Positions 9,556 to 17,533 of a DNA stretch of 60,190 nt are shown one piece after another (position 1 is the first letter of the stretch; each line of letters opens with the position of its first letter). The stretch is from Mycolicibacterium hodleri. GTDB taxonomy: Bacteria > Actinomycetota > Actinomycetes > Mycobacteriales > Mycobacteriaceae. Under the pieces are notes generated by a model. That model had not been told where the DNA came from and ran no database searches. It saw nothing but the letters and a program-made list of their open reading frames with translations. The DNA lies in the NCBI RefSeq assembly GCF_025822245.1, contig NZ_JACKTL010000021.1, positions 1 through 60,190 on the forward strand. Direction: 5' to 3'. The position numbers and the translations under genes are program-made.

Positions 9556-10881
9556 ATGACCGACACCCAGCAGGCCGAGTTGCTCGGCACCGGCACCTTC
9601 TTTCAGCGCGGCAACTACGCACCGGTGGCCGACGAACTCACCGAATTCGACCTGACGGTCGAGGGGTCCATTCCGCCCGAACTGGACGGTTGGTACCTCC
9701 GCAACGGTCCCAACCCACGCACGCCGACCGGCCACTGGTTCAGCGGCGACGGCATGATCCACGGCATCCGCGTCGAGAACGGGCGCGCCGCCTGGTACCG
9801 CAACCGCTGGGTCCGCACGGACAGCTTCGAGAACGACTTCCCGCTCTACAACGCCGACGGCACGCGCAATCTGCGGTCGGCGGTCTCCAACACCCACGTC
9901 GTCAACCACGCGGGCAAGACGCTGGCGCTGGTGGAGTCGTCGCTGCCGTACGAGGTCACCAACGACCTCGAGACGGTCGGCGCCTACGACTTCGGTGGCC
10001 AGCTGGTCGACTCGATGACCGCCCACCCCAAGATCTGCCCCACCACCGGGGAGATGCACTTCTTCGGATACGGCAACCTGTTCGAGCCCTACGTCACCTA
10101 CCACCGCGTCGACGCCGACGGGACGTTGACCGTCAACCGGCCGGTCGACGTCACGGCGCTGACGATGATGCACGACTTCGCGCTCACCGCCGAGCACGTG
10201 ATCTTCATGGACCTGCCCATCGTGTTCAACGTCGAGGCGGCCGGCGCAGGCGACATGCCCTTCCGCTGGGACGACGGGTACGGGGCGCGCCTCGGCGTCA
10301 TGCGACGCGACGACCCGTTCGGTCCGATCCGCTGGTTCGAGATCGACCCGTGCTACGTGTTCCACGTCGCGAACTCCTACGACGTCGGCAATACGATTGT
10401 GCTGCAAGCGGTTCGGTACCCCGAGCTGTGGCGTGGCCACGCCGGCTTCGACCAGGACGCGACGATGTGGACCTGGACGATCGACCTGACCACGGGCACG
10501 GTCGGCGAGCGACAGCTCGACGACCGGGCGGTGGAGTTCCCCCGCATCGACGACCGGCTCGCGGGCCTTCAGGCGCGTTACGCCGTCTCCGTCGGCAAGG
10601 ACAAACTCGTCCGTCACGACCTCACCACGGGTAGCGCCGTGGAGCATCCGTTCGGCACGGCGGCCTCACCCGGTGCGCCCGGCGAGGCGGTCTTCGTCCC
10701 GGGCAGCGGGCCGGCCGACGAATCGAGCGGCTACTACCTGGGCTACGTCTACGACGCCGCGCGCGACGGCAGTGATCTGGTGATCCTGGACGCGTCCGAC
10801 TTCGCCGGAGCCCCGGTCGCCACCATCAAGTTGCCGCAGCGGGTGCCATTTGGCTTCCACGGCAACTGGATTGGCGCCTAG
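9556..10881 (+). CDS. Carotenoid cleavage oxygenase family protein
   Basis: A 441-residue non-haem iron dioxygenase of the RPE65/carotenoid oxygenase family, a seven-bladed propeller that cleaves carotenoids, apocarotenoids or stilbene-like compounds. The four iron-binding histidines are visible in MTAHPKI, TMMHDFAL, YVFHVANS and GFHGNW near the C-terminus. The N-terminus carries the family signature GWYLRNGPNPR and HWFSGDGMIHG. The ATG at 9556 follows AGGGAG at good spacing. It is alone on its strand and diverges from the GntR gene with a shared palindrome between. It converges on a SEC-C protein gene only three bases away. The substrate cannot be read from sequence. Confidence 0.9.
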   Translation: MTDTQQAELLGTGTFFQRGNYAPVADELTEFDLTVEGSIPPELDGWYLRNGPNPRTPTGHWFSGDGMIHGIRVENGRAAWYRNRWVRTDSFENDFPLYNADGTRNLRSAVSNTHVVNHAGKTLALVESSLPYEVTNDLETVGAYDFGGQLVDSMTAHPKICPTTGEMHFFGYGNLFEPYVTYHRVDADGTLTVNRPVDVTALTMMHDFALTAEHVIFMDLPIVFNVEAAGAGDMPFRWDDGYGARLGVMRRDDPFGPIRWFEIDPCYVFHVANSYDVGNTIVLQAVRYPELWRGHAGFDQDATMWTWTIDLTTGTVGERQLDDRAVEFPRIDDRLAGLQARYAVSVGKDKLVRHDLTTGSAVEHPFGTAASPGAPGEAVFVPGSGPADESSGYYLGYVYDAARDGSDLVILDASDFAGAPVATIKLPQRVPFGFHGNWIGA

Positions 10882-10884
10882 CGG

Positions 10885-11322
10885 TCAGACGGCAGGCGCG
10901 GCCAACGGCGGCCGCCCATGGCACGACCGGAACCGGCTGCCGCTGCCGCAAAAGCACGGATCGCTGCGGGGGATCGGCAGCATGTAGACGTGGTCCTCGT
11001 GGACCCGCGCCATGGCGTCCTGCAGCCGGTGGGTCGGAGCGGGCATGTGCCGGTGCGTCAGCCAGGCGATCGCCACGGCCAGCGCCCCGAGCAGCATGAC
11101 GATCTTCACGGCCTCACCCGAGGCCCGGCGAAACCGGAACCAGGCGGCGACCTCGATGCTGTGACGTTCCAGCGCCTTCGCGATCTGCTCGGTGGACGGC
11201 ATGCCGGTCCGAAGCTCGTCGAGCAGAGCGTCCTGCAGGCGGCTCAGCTCGACGAGCGTCATCTCGACGAGCACGGCCTCGACGTGCGCGTCGGCCGACA
11301 ACACGTCCCCAGATGTGTACAT
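10885..11322 (-). CDS. Membrane protein with C-terminal SEC-C zinc motif
   Basis: A 145-residue protein. The N-terminal half is helical and charged (VEMTLVELSRLQDALLDELRTG). One transmembrane segment follows at about residues 71-88 (AVKIVMLLGALAVAIAW). The C-terminus is a SEC-C motif (PRSDPCFCGSGSRFRSCHG), the short zinc-binding element also found at the end of SecA. The usual CxC plus CH metal ligands are all present. Some SEC-C proteins help protein export, but nothing nearby supports that here. Function unknown. Confidence 0.72.
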   Translation of the reverse strand: MYTSGDVLSADAHVEAVLVEMTLVELSRLQDALLDELRTGMPSTEQIAKALERHSIEVAAWFRFRRASGEAVKIVMLLGALAVAIAWLTHRHMPAPTHRLQDAMARVHEDHVYMLPIPRSDPCFCGSGSRFRSCHGRPPLAAPAV

Positions 11323-11435
11323 ACGTCCCCCCGAACACTTACGTCTCCCCAGACGTTCTCATTGAAGACCCTAATGCCGATCGTCGCTCGGCGAATGGGG
11401 GAAATCCCTCGCATCGTTCCCACAGGCATCCGGTT

Positions 11436-11441
11436 TAGGGT
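11436..11441 (+). promoter_or_regulatory. Leaderless -10 box TAGGGT
   Basis: TAGGGT is followed by six bases and the ATG at 11448. It would drive the small ParB-fold-like gene and the coupled antiporter. Confidence 0.55.
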
Positions 11442-11447
11442 GTCCGG

Positions 11448-11831
11448 ATGGCGGTCAAGTGGCTCGACGATCCGGAGGACCACGACTACGAGGCGGCCGC
11501 GGACTATCTGAGCCTGATCAGCGAGCCCGAGGCCATCACCGCCACGGTCGACGCCCTCAAGTCGGCGCAGACGTCGCAGCGCAAGGCCAAGGACGTCCTG
11601 CGAGCCGCCCGACTGGAGCTGCTGCCCGCGACGAATCCCCGCGTCAAGACCGACCTCGCGAAGATCGACGCGGGCAAGAAGCTCTCGCCGGTGCTCCTGG
11701 TACGCGGCAAGGTGCTCGACGGCGTGGCGCTGCAGATCGCCGACGGCTACCACCGGGTCTGCGCCAGCTACCTGACCGACGAGAACACCCCCATCCCATG
11801 CCGTCTGGTGTCCTGGCAGACCCCGGGCTGA
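11448..11831 (+). CDS. Conserved hypothetical protein with a ParB-like IADGYHR segment
   Basis: A 127-residue soluble, charged protein. The C-terminal part (SPVLLVRGKVLDGVALQIADGYHRVCASYL) resembles the core of ParB/sulfiredoxin-fold domains, in which a DGxHR-type segment binds nucleotide; this is a weak resemblance. The N-terminus MAVKWLDDPEDHDYEAAADYLSL looks like a family-specific extension. The start follows a leaderless-type box. The stop is one base before the GTG of the antiporter gene, so the two are translationally coupled, which could mean a regulatory link to ion transport. Confidence 0.75.
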   Translation: MAVKWLDDPEDHDYEAAADYLSLISEPEAITATVDALKSAQTSQRKAKDVLRAARLELLPATNPRVKTDLAKIDAGKKLSPVLLVRGKVLDGVALQIADGYHRVCASYLTDENTPIPCRLVSWQTPG

Positions 11832-11832
11832 C

Positions 11833-12999
11833 GTGACACCCATCGGGTTCGGCACGCTGGCGCTGATCGTCGTCGCGGCCATGGTGGGTCCGCTGCTGGC
11901 GTCGGTTCCCCGGTTGCGTCTTCCCGTCGTGGTCGGCGAGCTTCTGGCCGGAATCGTGTTGGGCAAGACCGGATTCGGGCTACTGGATCACACCGACCCC
12001 ACGTTCGAACTGCTGGCCAACGTCGGCTTCGCCTTGGTGATGTTCGTGGTCGGGACGCACGTGCCGATCCGCGACCGCGCGCAACGCTCGGCGGCACCGG
12101 CCGCGCTGCTGCGCGCCGTCGTGGTCGGCGCGGTCGCGGCCTGTCTGGGGGTCGGGCTCGCCGCGGTCTTCGACACCGGGCACGCCGCGCTGTACGGCGT
12201 GCTGATGGCGTCCTCGTCGGCCGCGCTGGCACTGCCCGTCATCGACGACCTGAAGCTGACGGGCCCGGCCGTCCTGTCGGTCACCGCACAGATCGCGGTG
12301 GCCGATGCCGCCTGTATCGTGTTGCTGCCCTTGGTGATCGACCCGGCGCGCGCGCCCCGAGCCGCGCTCGGCGCAGTGGCCATCGGGATCTGCGCGGTGG
12401 TTCTGTTCTTCGTGCTGCGGTGGGCCGACGCGAAGGGGTTCCGCAAGCGGCTGCACAAATACTCGGAGAAGCAGAAGTTCGCTCTCGAGCTCCGTCTGAA
12501 CCTGGCGATCCTGTTCGGGTTGGCAGCACTGGCCATCGGTACGCACGTCTCGATCATGTTGGCGGGCTTCGCCCTTGGTCTGGTGGTCGCGTCGATCGGT
12601 GAGCCGCGGCGGCTGGCGAGGCAGCTGTTCGGCATCACCGAGGGATTCTTCGGGCCGCTGTTCTTCGTCTGGCTGGGCGCCTCGCTGCAGGTGCGCGACC
12701 TGGGGCAGCATCCACAGTTCATCGGGCTCGGGGTGGCGCTCGGGATCGGGGCGATCCTGGCCCACGCCGTCGGCCGCCTCCTCAAACAACCGGTCACGCT
12801 GGCAGTGTTGGCGGCGGCGCAACTCGGCGTGCCGGTCGCGGCGGCGACGGTGGGTACGGAGCAGCACTTGCTGCTTCCAGGGGAACCCGCCGCGCTGGTG
12901 CTGGGGGCGATCGTCACCATCGCGGCGGCGTCGGTGGCCGGTGTCGTCGCGGCCCGCGCCAACCGGGCGACGCCGCAGCCCGGTGCGCGTTCGGGCTGA
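11833..12999 (+). CDS. Monovalent cation:proton antiporter (CPA2/KefB-like)
   Basis: A 388-residue polytopic membrane protein of the Na+/H+ exchanger superfamily, about 12-13 transmembrane segments. Typical features are LPVVVGELLAGIVLGKTGFGLL near the N-terminus and the helix-loop ASSSAALALPVIDDLKLTGPAV around residue 125. Length covers the membrane domain only: no RCK/TrkA nucleotide domain follows, so gating may come from a partner, possibly the coupled protein upstream. The GTG start is one base after that gene's stop. The last 86 bases overlap antisense with the AraC-type gene. Confidence 0.86.
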   Translation: MTPIGFGTLALIVVAAMVGPLLASVPRLRLPVVVGELLAGIVLGKTGFGLLDHTDPTFELLANVGFALVMFVVGTHVPIRDRAQRSAAPAALLRAVVVGAVAACLGVGLAAVFDTGHAALYGVLMASSSAALALPVIDDLKLTGPAVLSVTAQIAVADAACIVLLPLVIDPARAPRAALGAVAIGICAVVLFFVLRWADAKGFRKRLHKYSEKQKFALELRLNLAILFGLAALAIGTHVSIMLAGFALGLVVASIGEPRRLARQLFGITEGFFGPLFFVWLGASLQVRDLGQHPQFIGLGVALGIGAILAHAVGRLLKQPVTLAVLAAAQLGVPVAAATVGTEQHLLLPGEPAALVLGAIVTIAAASVAGVVAARANRATPQPGARSG

Positions 13000-13897
13000 C
13001 GCCGTAGGCACGCTTGAACGCGCTGCTCAAGGCGAACGGGGTGCCATAGCCGACCTGGTGGGCGACCGAGGCGATGGTCGCACCGCTGGCCCGCAGCAGA
13101 TCGGCGGCCAGCGCCAGCCGCCAGCCGGTGAGGAAGGCGATCGGTGGTTCGCCGACCTGCTCGACGAACCTGCGGGCGAACAGGGCGCGCGAACAACCCA
13201 CGGCTCCAGCCAGATTGGCGACCGTCCACGGATGCTCCGGATTCTCGTACATCAGCCGCAGCGCGGGACCGACGACGGGATCGTGCGCGGCGTGCCACCA
13301 GGTGGGCGCCTGCTCGTCGCGGTCGAACCACGTCCGCAGCACGTCCATCAGCACCAGGTCCAGCAGGCGGTCGAGATACGCGGCCTGCCCGGGACCGTCG
13401 CGTCCTGCCTCGTCGGCGAGCAGCGACACCAGGGGGCTCTGCCACTCGTCACCACGAAGCACCAGCACCGTCGGAAGTGCATGCAGTACCCGCGAACTCA
13501 CCTCGCTTCGACCCTCGTAGGCGCAGACGACGGCGCGGTCGGCGCCAGACGTCGCGTTGCCCCAGGTGCGCACGCCGACCGACATCTCGAAGCGCAAATC
13601 CTCCCCGCGCAGCGTCGTGCACCGATTCCCCGGGTGCACCACCACCTGAGGCTCGGTGAGCGCCCGGTCGGCGAACGCGTAGTGCTCCACCCCGCGCGCG
13701 AGGGCGACGTCACCGGCTACGAGATCCCACGAGCGCCCGGAGTCGGTCACGATGACGGCGCTGCCCTGCGTCATGGCAATCAGCGTGAGCGGCGCGTCGT
13801 CCTGGATGCGCATCGACCACGGCGGATCCAGGGACAGCCGCAGCACGAACGCGCCCCGGGCGCGCACCCCGTCGAGAAGTCCGCCGAGCGCATCCAC
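12914..13897 (-). CDS. AraC-family transcriptional regulator (cupin_6 type)
   Basis: A 327-residue regulator with an N-terminal cupin-like ligand domain (GAFVLRLSLDPPWSMRI, then GDVALARGVEHYAF) and a C-terminal double HTH of AraC type (WTVANLAGAVGCSRALFARRF and ATIASVAHQVGYGTPFALSSAFKRAYGVSP). The GTG at 13897 gives the family's usual V/M-DALGGLLDGVRARG start; a longer frame continues upstream without support. It diverges from the DUF1772 membrane protein gene 81 bases away, the likely target. The final 29 or so residues (arginine/proline-rich) are read antisense to the antiporter gene and are probably not conserved. Confidence 0.87.
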   Translation of the reverse strand: MDALGGLLDGVRARGAFVLRLSLDPPWSMRIQDDAPLTLIAMTQGSAVIVTDSGRSWDLVAGDVALARGVEHYAFADRALTEPQVVVHPGNRCTTLRGEDLRFEMSVGVRTWGNATSGADRAVVCAYEGRSEVSSRVLHALPTVLVLRGDEWQSPLVSLLADEAGRDGPGQAAYLDRLLDLVLMDVLRTWFDRDEQAPTWWHAAHDPVVGPALRLMYENPEHPWTVANLAGAVGCSRALFARRFVEQVGEPPIAFLTGWRLALAADLLRASGATIASVAHQVGYGTPFALSSAFKRAYGVSPNAHRAAASPGWRGPRRHRPPTPPRW

Positions 13898-13978
13898 GCC
13901 CTCGAATGTAGACGCTCGCGTATGTGCGAGGGACTCCTGACGATGGAGCGTCTCGGCGTTACGTACTTGACTGGGCGC

Positions 13979-14470
13979 ATGTCGCCGAGCCCCTACCTGA
14001 TCGCCACCGCCGCTGCCGCCGTCACGACCGCGGTCGTCGGTGGCATCTTCTTCGCCTTCTCCACCTTCGTGATGACGGGGCTCGACCGCGCCCAGCCCGC
14101 CGAGGCGCTCGCCGCCATGCGCGGGATCAACGCCGAGGCGCAGGCCAACGTCCCGTTTCTGGCGGTGTTCGTCGGCTCGGCGGTTCTCGCGCTGGGCGTC
14201 GGCGTCGCCGCGGTGTGTCGGTTGTCCCAGCCGGGCACGGGTTACGTGCTGGCCGGAGCGATCCTCGGGCTGGTGGCCTTCGTCGTCACGATGGCGTTCA
14301 ACGTTCCGCTCAACGATCACCTTGCCGCGGTGGATCTTTCGGGTCCCGCAGCGGACGCGTCGCGGGAATGGCGCGCGTACGTGGGGCCGTGGACGGCGTG
14401 GAATCACGTGCGGACGGTGGCCCCGCTGCTCGGGTCGGTGCTGATGCTGGTCGGGCTGCGCGGCCGCTGA
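13979..14470 (+). CDS. DUF1772 / anthrone oxygenase-like membrane protein
   Basis: A 163-residue protein with four hydrophobic segments, starting LIATAAAAVTTAVVGGIFFAFSTFVM and carrying the DUF1772 signature NVPLNDHL near residue 115 and WRAYVGPWTAWNHVRTVAPLLGSV near the end. Fungal relatives of this family include anthrone oxygenases; the role of bacterial members is unclear. I chose the ATG at 13979 (MSPSPYLIA); an ATG at 13943 would add 12 residues. The divergent AraC gene is the probable regulator. The last 161 bases overlap the 3' end of the convergent MFS gene. Confidence 0.82.
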   Translation: MSPSPYLIATAAAAVTTAVVGGIFFAFSTFVMTGLDRAQPAEALAAMRGINAEAQANVPFLAVFVGSAVLALGVGVAAVCRLSQPGTGYVLAGAILGLVAFVVTMAFNVPLNDHLAAVDLSGPAADASREWRAYVGPWTAWNHVRTVAPLLGSVLMLVGLRGR

Positions 14471-15983
14471 CTCCGCGGAAGGCCAGCGCCACGACGCCCG
14501 CCGCAATCAGCGTGAGCACCGCGGCGATGGTCGCCGTCGGCGCGATGCCCGCGTCGAATGCGACCCGGGCCGAGTCCATCAGCCGACCACTCAGCGCGGG
14601 CGGCAACGTCTGCGCCACCGAGGCGGCGCCGCCGATGCTCTCCCGGGCGTCGGCAGTCTGCAGCTCGGTGAGACCGCCGGGCAGTTCGACGTTGGCGCGG
14701 TAGTACGCCGTGAAGATGGTGCCGAGGGTCGCCGTGCCGACGACCGCACCCAGCTCGTAGGCCGTCTCCGACACCGCCGACGCGGCACCGGACTTGGCAG
14801 GCTCGACCGACGCCACGATGGTGTCGTTGGAGATGGTCTGGGACACCCCGACGCCGATCTCCAGGATCACGAACGAGACGACGACCGCCACCACCGTGAG
14901 GTCGTGCCGGAACATCAGGATGGCCAGGAACCCGGCGGCGACCAGCACCAGGCCGGCAATCATCAGGGCATGCGGCGCAATGCGTTTCGCGACGGGAACT
15001 ACCGCGATGCCGGCGATCATCGAGAGCACGGCGCCGGGCAGGGTGACCAGTCCGGCGGCCAGCGGGCTCAACCCGAGCACCAGCTGAAGGTGCTGAGAGA
15101 TGAAGAAGATGAACCCGATGAGACCCACGATCGACAGGAAGTTGGCCAGGATCGACGACGTGAACGCGCTGTTGGCGAACAGTTCGACGTCGAGCATCGG
15201 GGTGGCGGTGCGGCGCTGGCGGCGGACGAACAGCATCCCGGAGCCGACGCCGATCACGACGGCGGCGACGACGAGACCGGACAGGCCGTCGTGTGCCGCG
15301 GACTTGACGGCCCAGACGACCGGCAGCATGGTCGTCAGCGTCAGCAGCACGCTGACCAGATCCAGTGGGCCCGGATTCGGATCCCGGGACTCCGGCACCA
15401 GTCGGGGCGCCAGTACGAGAAGCGGCAGCAGGATGGGGACGGCGACGAGGAACACCGCGCCCCAGTGGAAGTGCTGCAGCAGCGCCCCGCCGACGATGGG
15501 GCCAAGCGCCGAGCCGGCCGTGAAGCACGACGCCCACAGCGCGATGGCCAGCCGGCGAGCGGAGGCGTCCATGAAGATGTTGCGGATCAACGACAGGGTC
15601 GACGGCATCAGCATGGCGCCGAATACGCCAAGCAGTGCGCGCGCCGCGACGAGGTATTCGGCGCTGGGGGCGAAGGCCGCGGCGACCGACACGACCGCGA
15701 AGCCGCCCGCGCCGATCATCAGCAGCCTGCGGCGGCCGATGCGGTCACCAAGGCTGCCCATCGTCACCAGCAGGGCCGCGAGCACCAGGGAGTAGACGTC
15801 CACGATCCACAGCTGGGTGGTGGCCGGTGGCCGGAAGTCCTGCGCGATGCTGGGCAACGCGAACGCGAGCACGGTGTTGTCGACGGCGATCAGCAACACG
15901 GGCAGCATGAGCACCGCGAGTGCGAACCAGGCGCGCCGCGGGGTGGGGATGGACGTCGGGGTGGCGTCCATTCGGATGGACAT
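14310..15983 (-). CDS. MFS drug-efflux transporter, DHA2 (EmrB/QacA) type
   Basis: A 557-residue transporter with 14 predicted membrane helices. Motif A is GSLGDRIGRRRLL near residue 82; other family segments are DNTVLAFALPSIAQDF near 36 and GSALGPIVGGALLQHFHWGAVF near 160. DHA2 pumps expel drugs, dyes or lipids by proton antiport. The transport domain ends near residue 505 (TLIAAGVVALAFRG); the last ~50 residues are a low-complexity proline/arginine/alanine tail read antisense to the DUF1772 gene. A TetR gene ends 55 bases upstream on the same strand, a typical repressor-pump pair. Confidence 0.88.
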   Translation of the reverse strand: MSIRMDATPTSIPTPRRAWFALAVLMLPVLLIAVDNTVLAFALPSIAQDFRPPATTQLWIVDVYSLVLAALLVTMGSLGDRIGRRRLLMIGAGGFAVVSVAAAFAPSAEYLVAARALLGVFGAMLMPSTLSLIRNIFMDASARRLAIALWASCFTAGSALGPIVGGALLQHFHWGAVFLVAVPILLPLLVLAPRLVPESRDPNPGPLDLVSVLLTLTTMLPVVWAVKSAAHDGLSGLVVAAVVIGVGSGMLFVRRQRRTATPMLDVELFANSAFTSSILANFLSIVGLIGFIFFISQHLQLVLGLSPLAAGLVTLPGAVLSMIAGIAVVPVAKRIAPHALMIAGLVLVAAGFLAILMFRHDLTVVAVVVSFVILEIGVGVSQTISNDTIVASVEPAKSGAASAVSETAYELGAVVGTATLGTIFTAYYRANVELPGGLTELQTADARESIGGAASVAQTLPPALSGRLMDSARVAFDAGIAPTATIAAVLTLIAAGVVALAFRGVSGRAARPASAPTRAAGPPSARDSTPSTAPRTRAIPATRPLRDPKDPPRQGDR

Positions 15984-16038
15984 TTCGATTCTCCTGAGAA
16001 CTACTGAAACTTCTTCGCTGGGGTGAAACCCCTTGGCG

Positions 16039-16611
16039 TCAAGACTGATTCGGGTTGATGGTGCCCTGGGTGAGACTGGCCATGATGGCGTCGACCACCT
16101 GGACGCGGGGAGCGCCCTGGCGCGCGGCGTCGTGGCCGGCGTCCAAGAGCGCCCAGAAGACCAGCCGGGGCCATCCCGGCGGTCCGGCGGTGCCCTGGGT
16201 GGCCACCCGGTCGAGCACCTCGACGATCAGTTCGTCGCCGGTGTCGAGTTCGGCGGTCAGCTCGTCGTCGCGCACGATCGACGAGTCGCAATAGACGAAC
16301 GACGCGATCGGGCCCAGGTCCAGCTGACACTCGACCACCCGGCGCAACGCCTCGACCGGAGGCCCGCAGTTGGGCTCGGCACGCTCGATGGCCGACTTGC
16401 TCAGCTCGTGGACGTGCAGGGCCAGGGCCCGCAGAAGGTCGGTGCGCTCGGCGAAGTACCGGTGCAACGTGCTGCGGCCCACGTCGGCCGCCGCGGCGAC
16501 GTCACCGAGGGACGCGTTCGGATTGGTGCCGAGCACGTCCATGGCGGCGTCGAGAATCGCCTTGCGGGTCCTCGAGCGCGGGCCACCGATGGACGACAAC
16601 GACGCAGTCAT
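16039..16611 (-). CDS. TetR-family transcriptional regulator
   Basis: A 190-residue repressor. The N-terminal HTH is clear (RTRKAILDAAMDVLGTNPNASLGDVAAAADVGRSTLHRYFAERTDLL). The C-terminal ligand domain is helical and diverged. The ATG at 16611 (MTASLSSIGG) lies seven bases after TATTTT, so the mRNA may be leaderless; the longer frame to 16653 has no support. The gene is followed after 55 bases by the DHA2 efflux pump on the same strand, so it most likely represses its own operon and the pump. Confidence 0.88.
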   Translation of the reverse strand: MTASLSSIGGPRSRTRKAILDAAMDVLGTNPNASLGDVAAAADVGRSTLHRYFAERTDLLRALALHVHELSKSAIERAEPNCGPPVEALRRVVECQLDLGPIASFVYCDSSIVRDDELTAELDTGDELIVEVLDRVATQGTAGPPGWPRLVFWALLDAGHDAARQGAPRVQVVDAIMASLTQGTINPNQS

Positions 16612-16618
16612 GTACACC

Positions 16619-16624
16619 AAAATA
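16619..16624 (-). promoter_or_regulatory. Leaderless -10 box TATTTT for the TetR/efflux operon
   Basis: TATTTT on the minus strand ends seven bases before the ATG at 16611. The region just upstream is AT-richer than its surroundings and could also hold the repressor site. Confidence 0.55.
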
Positions 16625-16659
16625 GCACATCTGACCCATAATGAGACAACCATGTCCCA

Positions 16660-17505
16660 CTATGACGGGGTGGTGAACCCTCCGGGCGGCCCGGCGAGGC
16701 TCGCCGGGGGTGGCGGGGCCTGCGGCGCGGGCGGCCACGAGGTGGGCGAGGCAACCGGCCGCAGGCGGGCGAGCTCGCGACGATGCCGCTCGGCCAGCAC
16801 GGCCGCCAGCACCAGTGGCGGGGGTGCCGAGGCCGGCGGCGGCGGGGAAATCTGCGAGACGACCTCGGCGTAGATGCGGTGTGCCATCTGGTCGCGCAGG
16901 GTCGGCTCGAGCTGACCCGCCCGCGAGAGGAACTGACGGGCCAGCTCCGCCTGCTCGGGTCGCAGCCCCGACAACTGCAGCGAGGACGCCCACCACGCCA
17001 GGTCCGGCGGCATCGGAACGGGCGGCGGCATCTTTGGTCCGCGCTCGGTGATCACCATGGTGCCCGCGAACACGTCGCCGATCCGCTTGCCCTTGGCCGA
17101 CAGCATGCTGCAGACCACCGCCGGCGCCCCGGCGAACGCCCAGATCTCGATGAAACCCGACAGCCCCCGAAACAGCGCCTGGCGGAAGCGTTCCGGGCCG
17201 CCGTCGTCGGAGACGACGCGCAGGCCGAGTGCCATCTTGCCCAGTGATCGGCCCCGGGTCGCAACCTCGAAGACGACGGGATAGCCGACGAAGCTCAGCA
17301 CCGTGAAGACGATGAGCACCGCCGCCGACAGGGCGTCGTCGAGGTCGGAGATGGTGAGGGCCCACAGCGCGACGCCGATGAGGTAGGCGACGAAGACCAC
17401 CGTCAGGTCGATCAGCGCGGCCAGGGCGCGCACCGGCAGTTGGGCGATTTGGACGTCCAGGACGACGGCGTCACCCGTGACCATCGGCTCGGGCTTGGCC
17501 ACCAT
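16660..17505 (-). CDS. RDD-family membrane protein (Rv3695-like)
   Basis: A 281-residue protein. Residues 15-150 form the RDD domain, with about three membrane segments (LPVRALAALIDLTVVFVAYLIGVALWAL, then VLIVFTVLSFVGYPVVFE) and the signature TRGRSLGKMALGLRVV. A cytoplasmic C-terminal half follows with a proline-rich end (PPPPASAPPP). The ATG at 17505 (MVAKPEPMVTGDAVVLD) is 28 bases from the divergent SpoIIM-like GTG. RDD proteins are poorly understood; some act in ion transport. The arrangement RDD/SpoIIM/DUF58/MoxR is conserved in actinobacteria and suggests a shared envelope function. Confidence 0.86.
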   Translation of the reverse strand: MVAKPEPMVTGDAVVLDVQIAQLPVRALAALIDLTVVFVAYLIGVALWALTISDLDDALSAAVLIVFTVLSFVGYPVVFEVATRGRSLGKMALGLRVVSDDGGPERFRQALFRGLSGFIEIWAFAGAPAVVCSMLSAKGKRIGDVFAGTMVITERGPKMPPPVPMPPDLAWWASSLQLSGLRPEQAELARQFLSRAGQLEPTLRDQMAHRIYAEVVSQISPPPPASAPPPLVLAAVLAERHRRELARLRPVASPTSWPPAPQAPPPPASLAGPPGGFTTPS

Positions 17506-17520
17506 GGCACCCCACGCTAC

Positions 17521-17526
17521 TAGGCT
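17521..17526 (+). promoter_or_regulatory. Leaderless -10 box TAGGCT for the SpoIIM-like gene
   Basis: TAGGCT is followed by seven bases and the GTG at 17534. This supports that GTG rather than an upstream start. Confidence 0.55.
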
Positions 17527-17533
17527 CGCCCGT

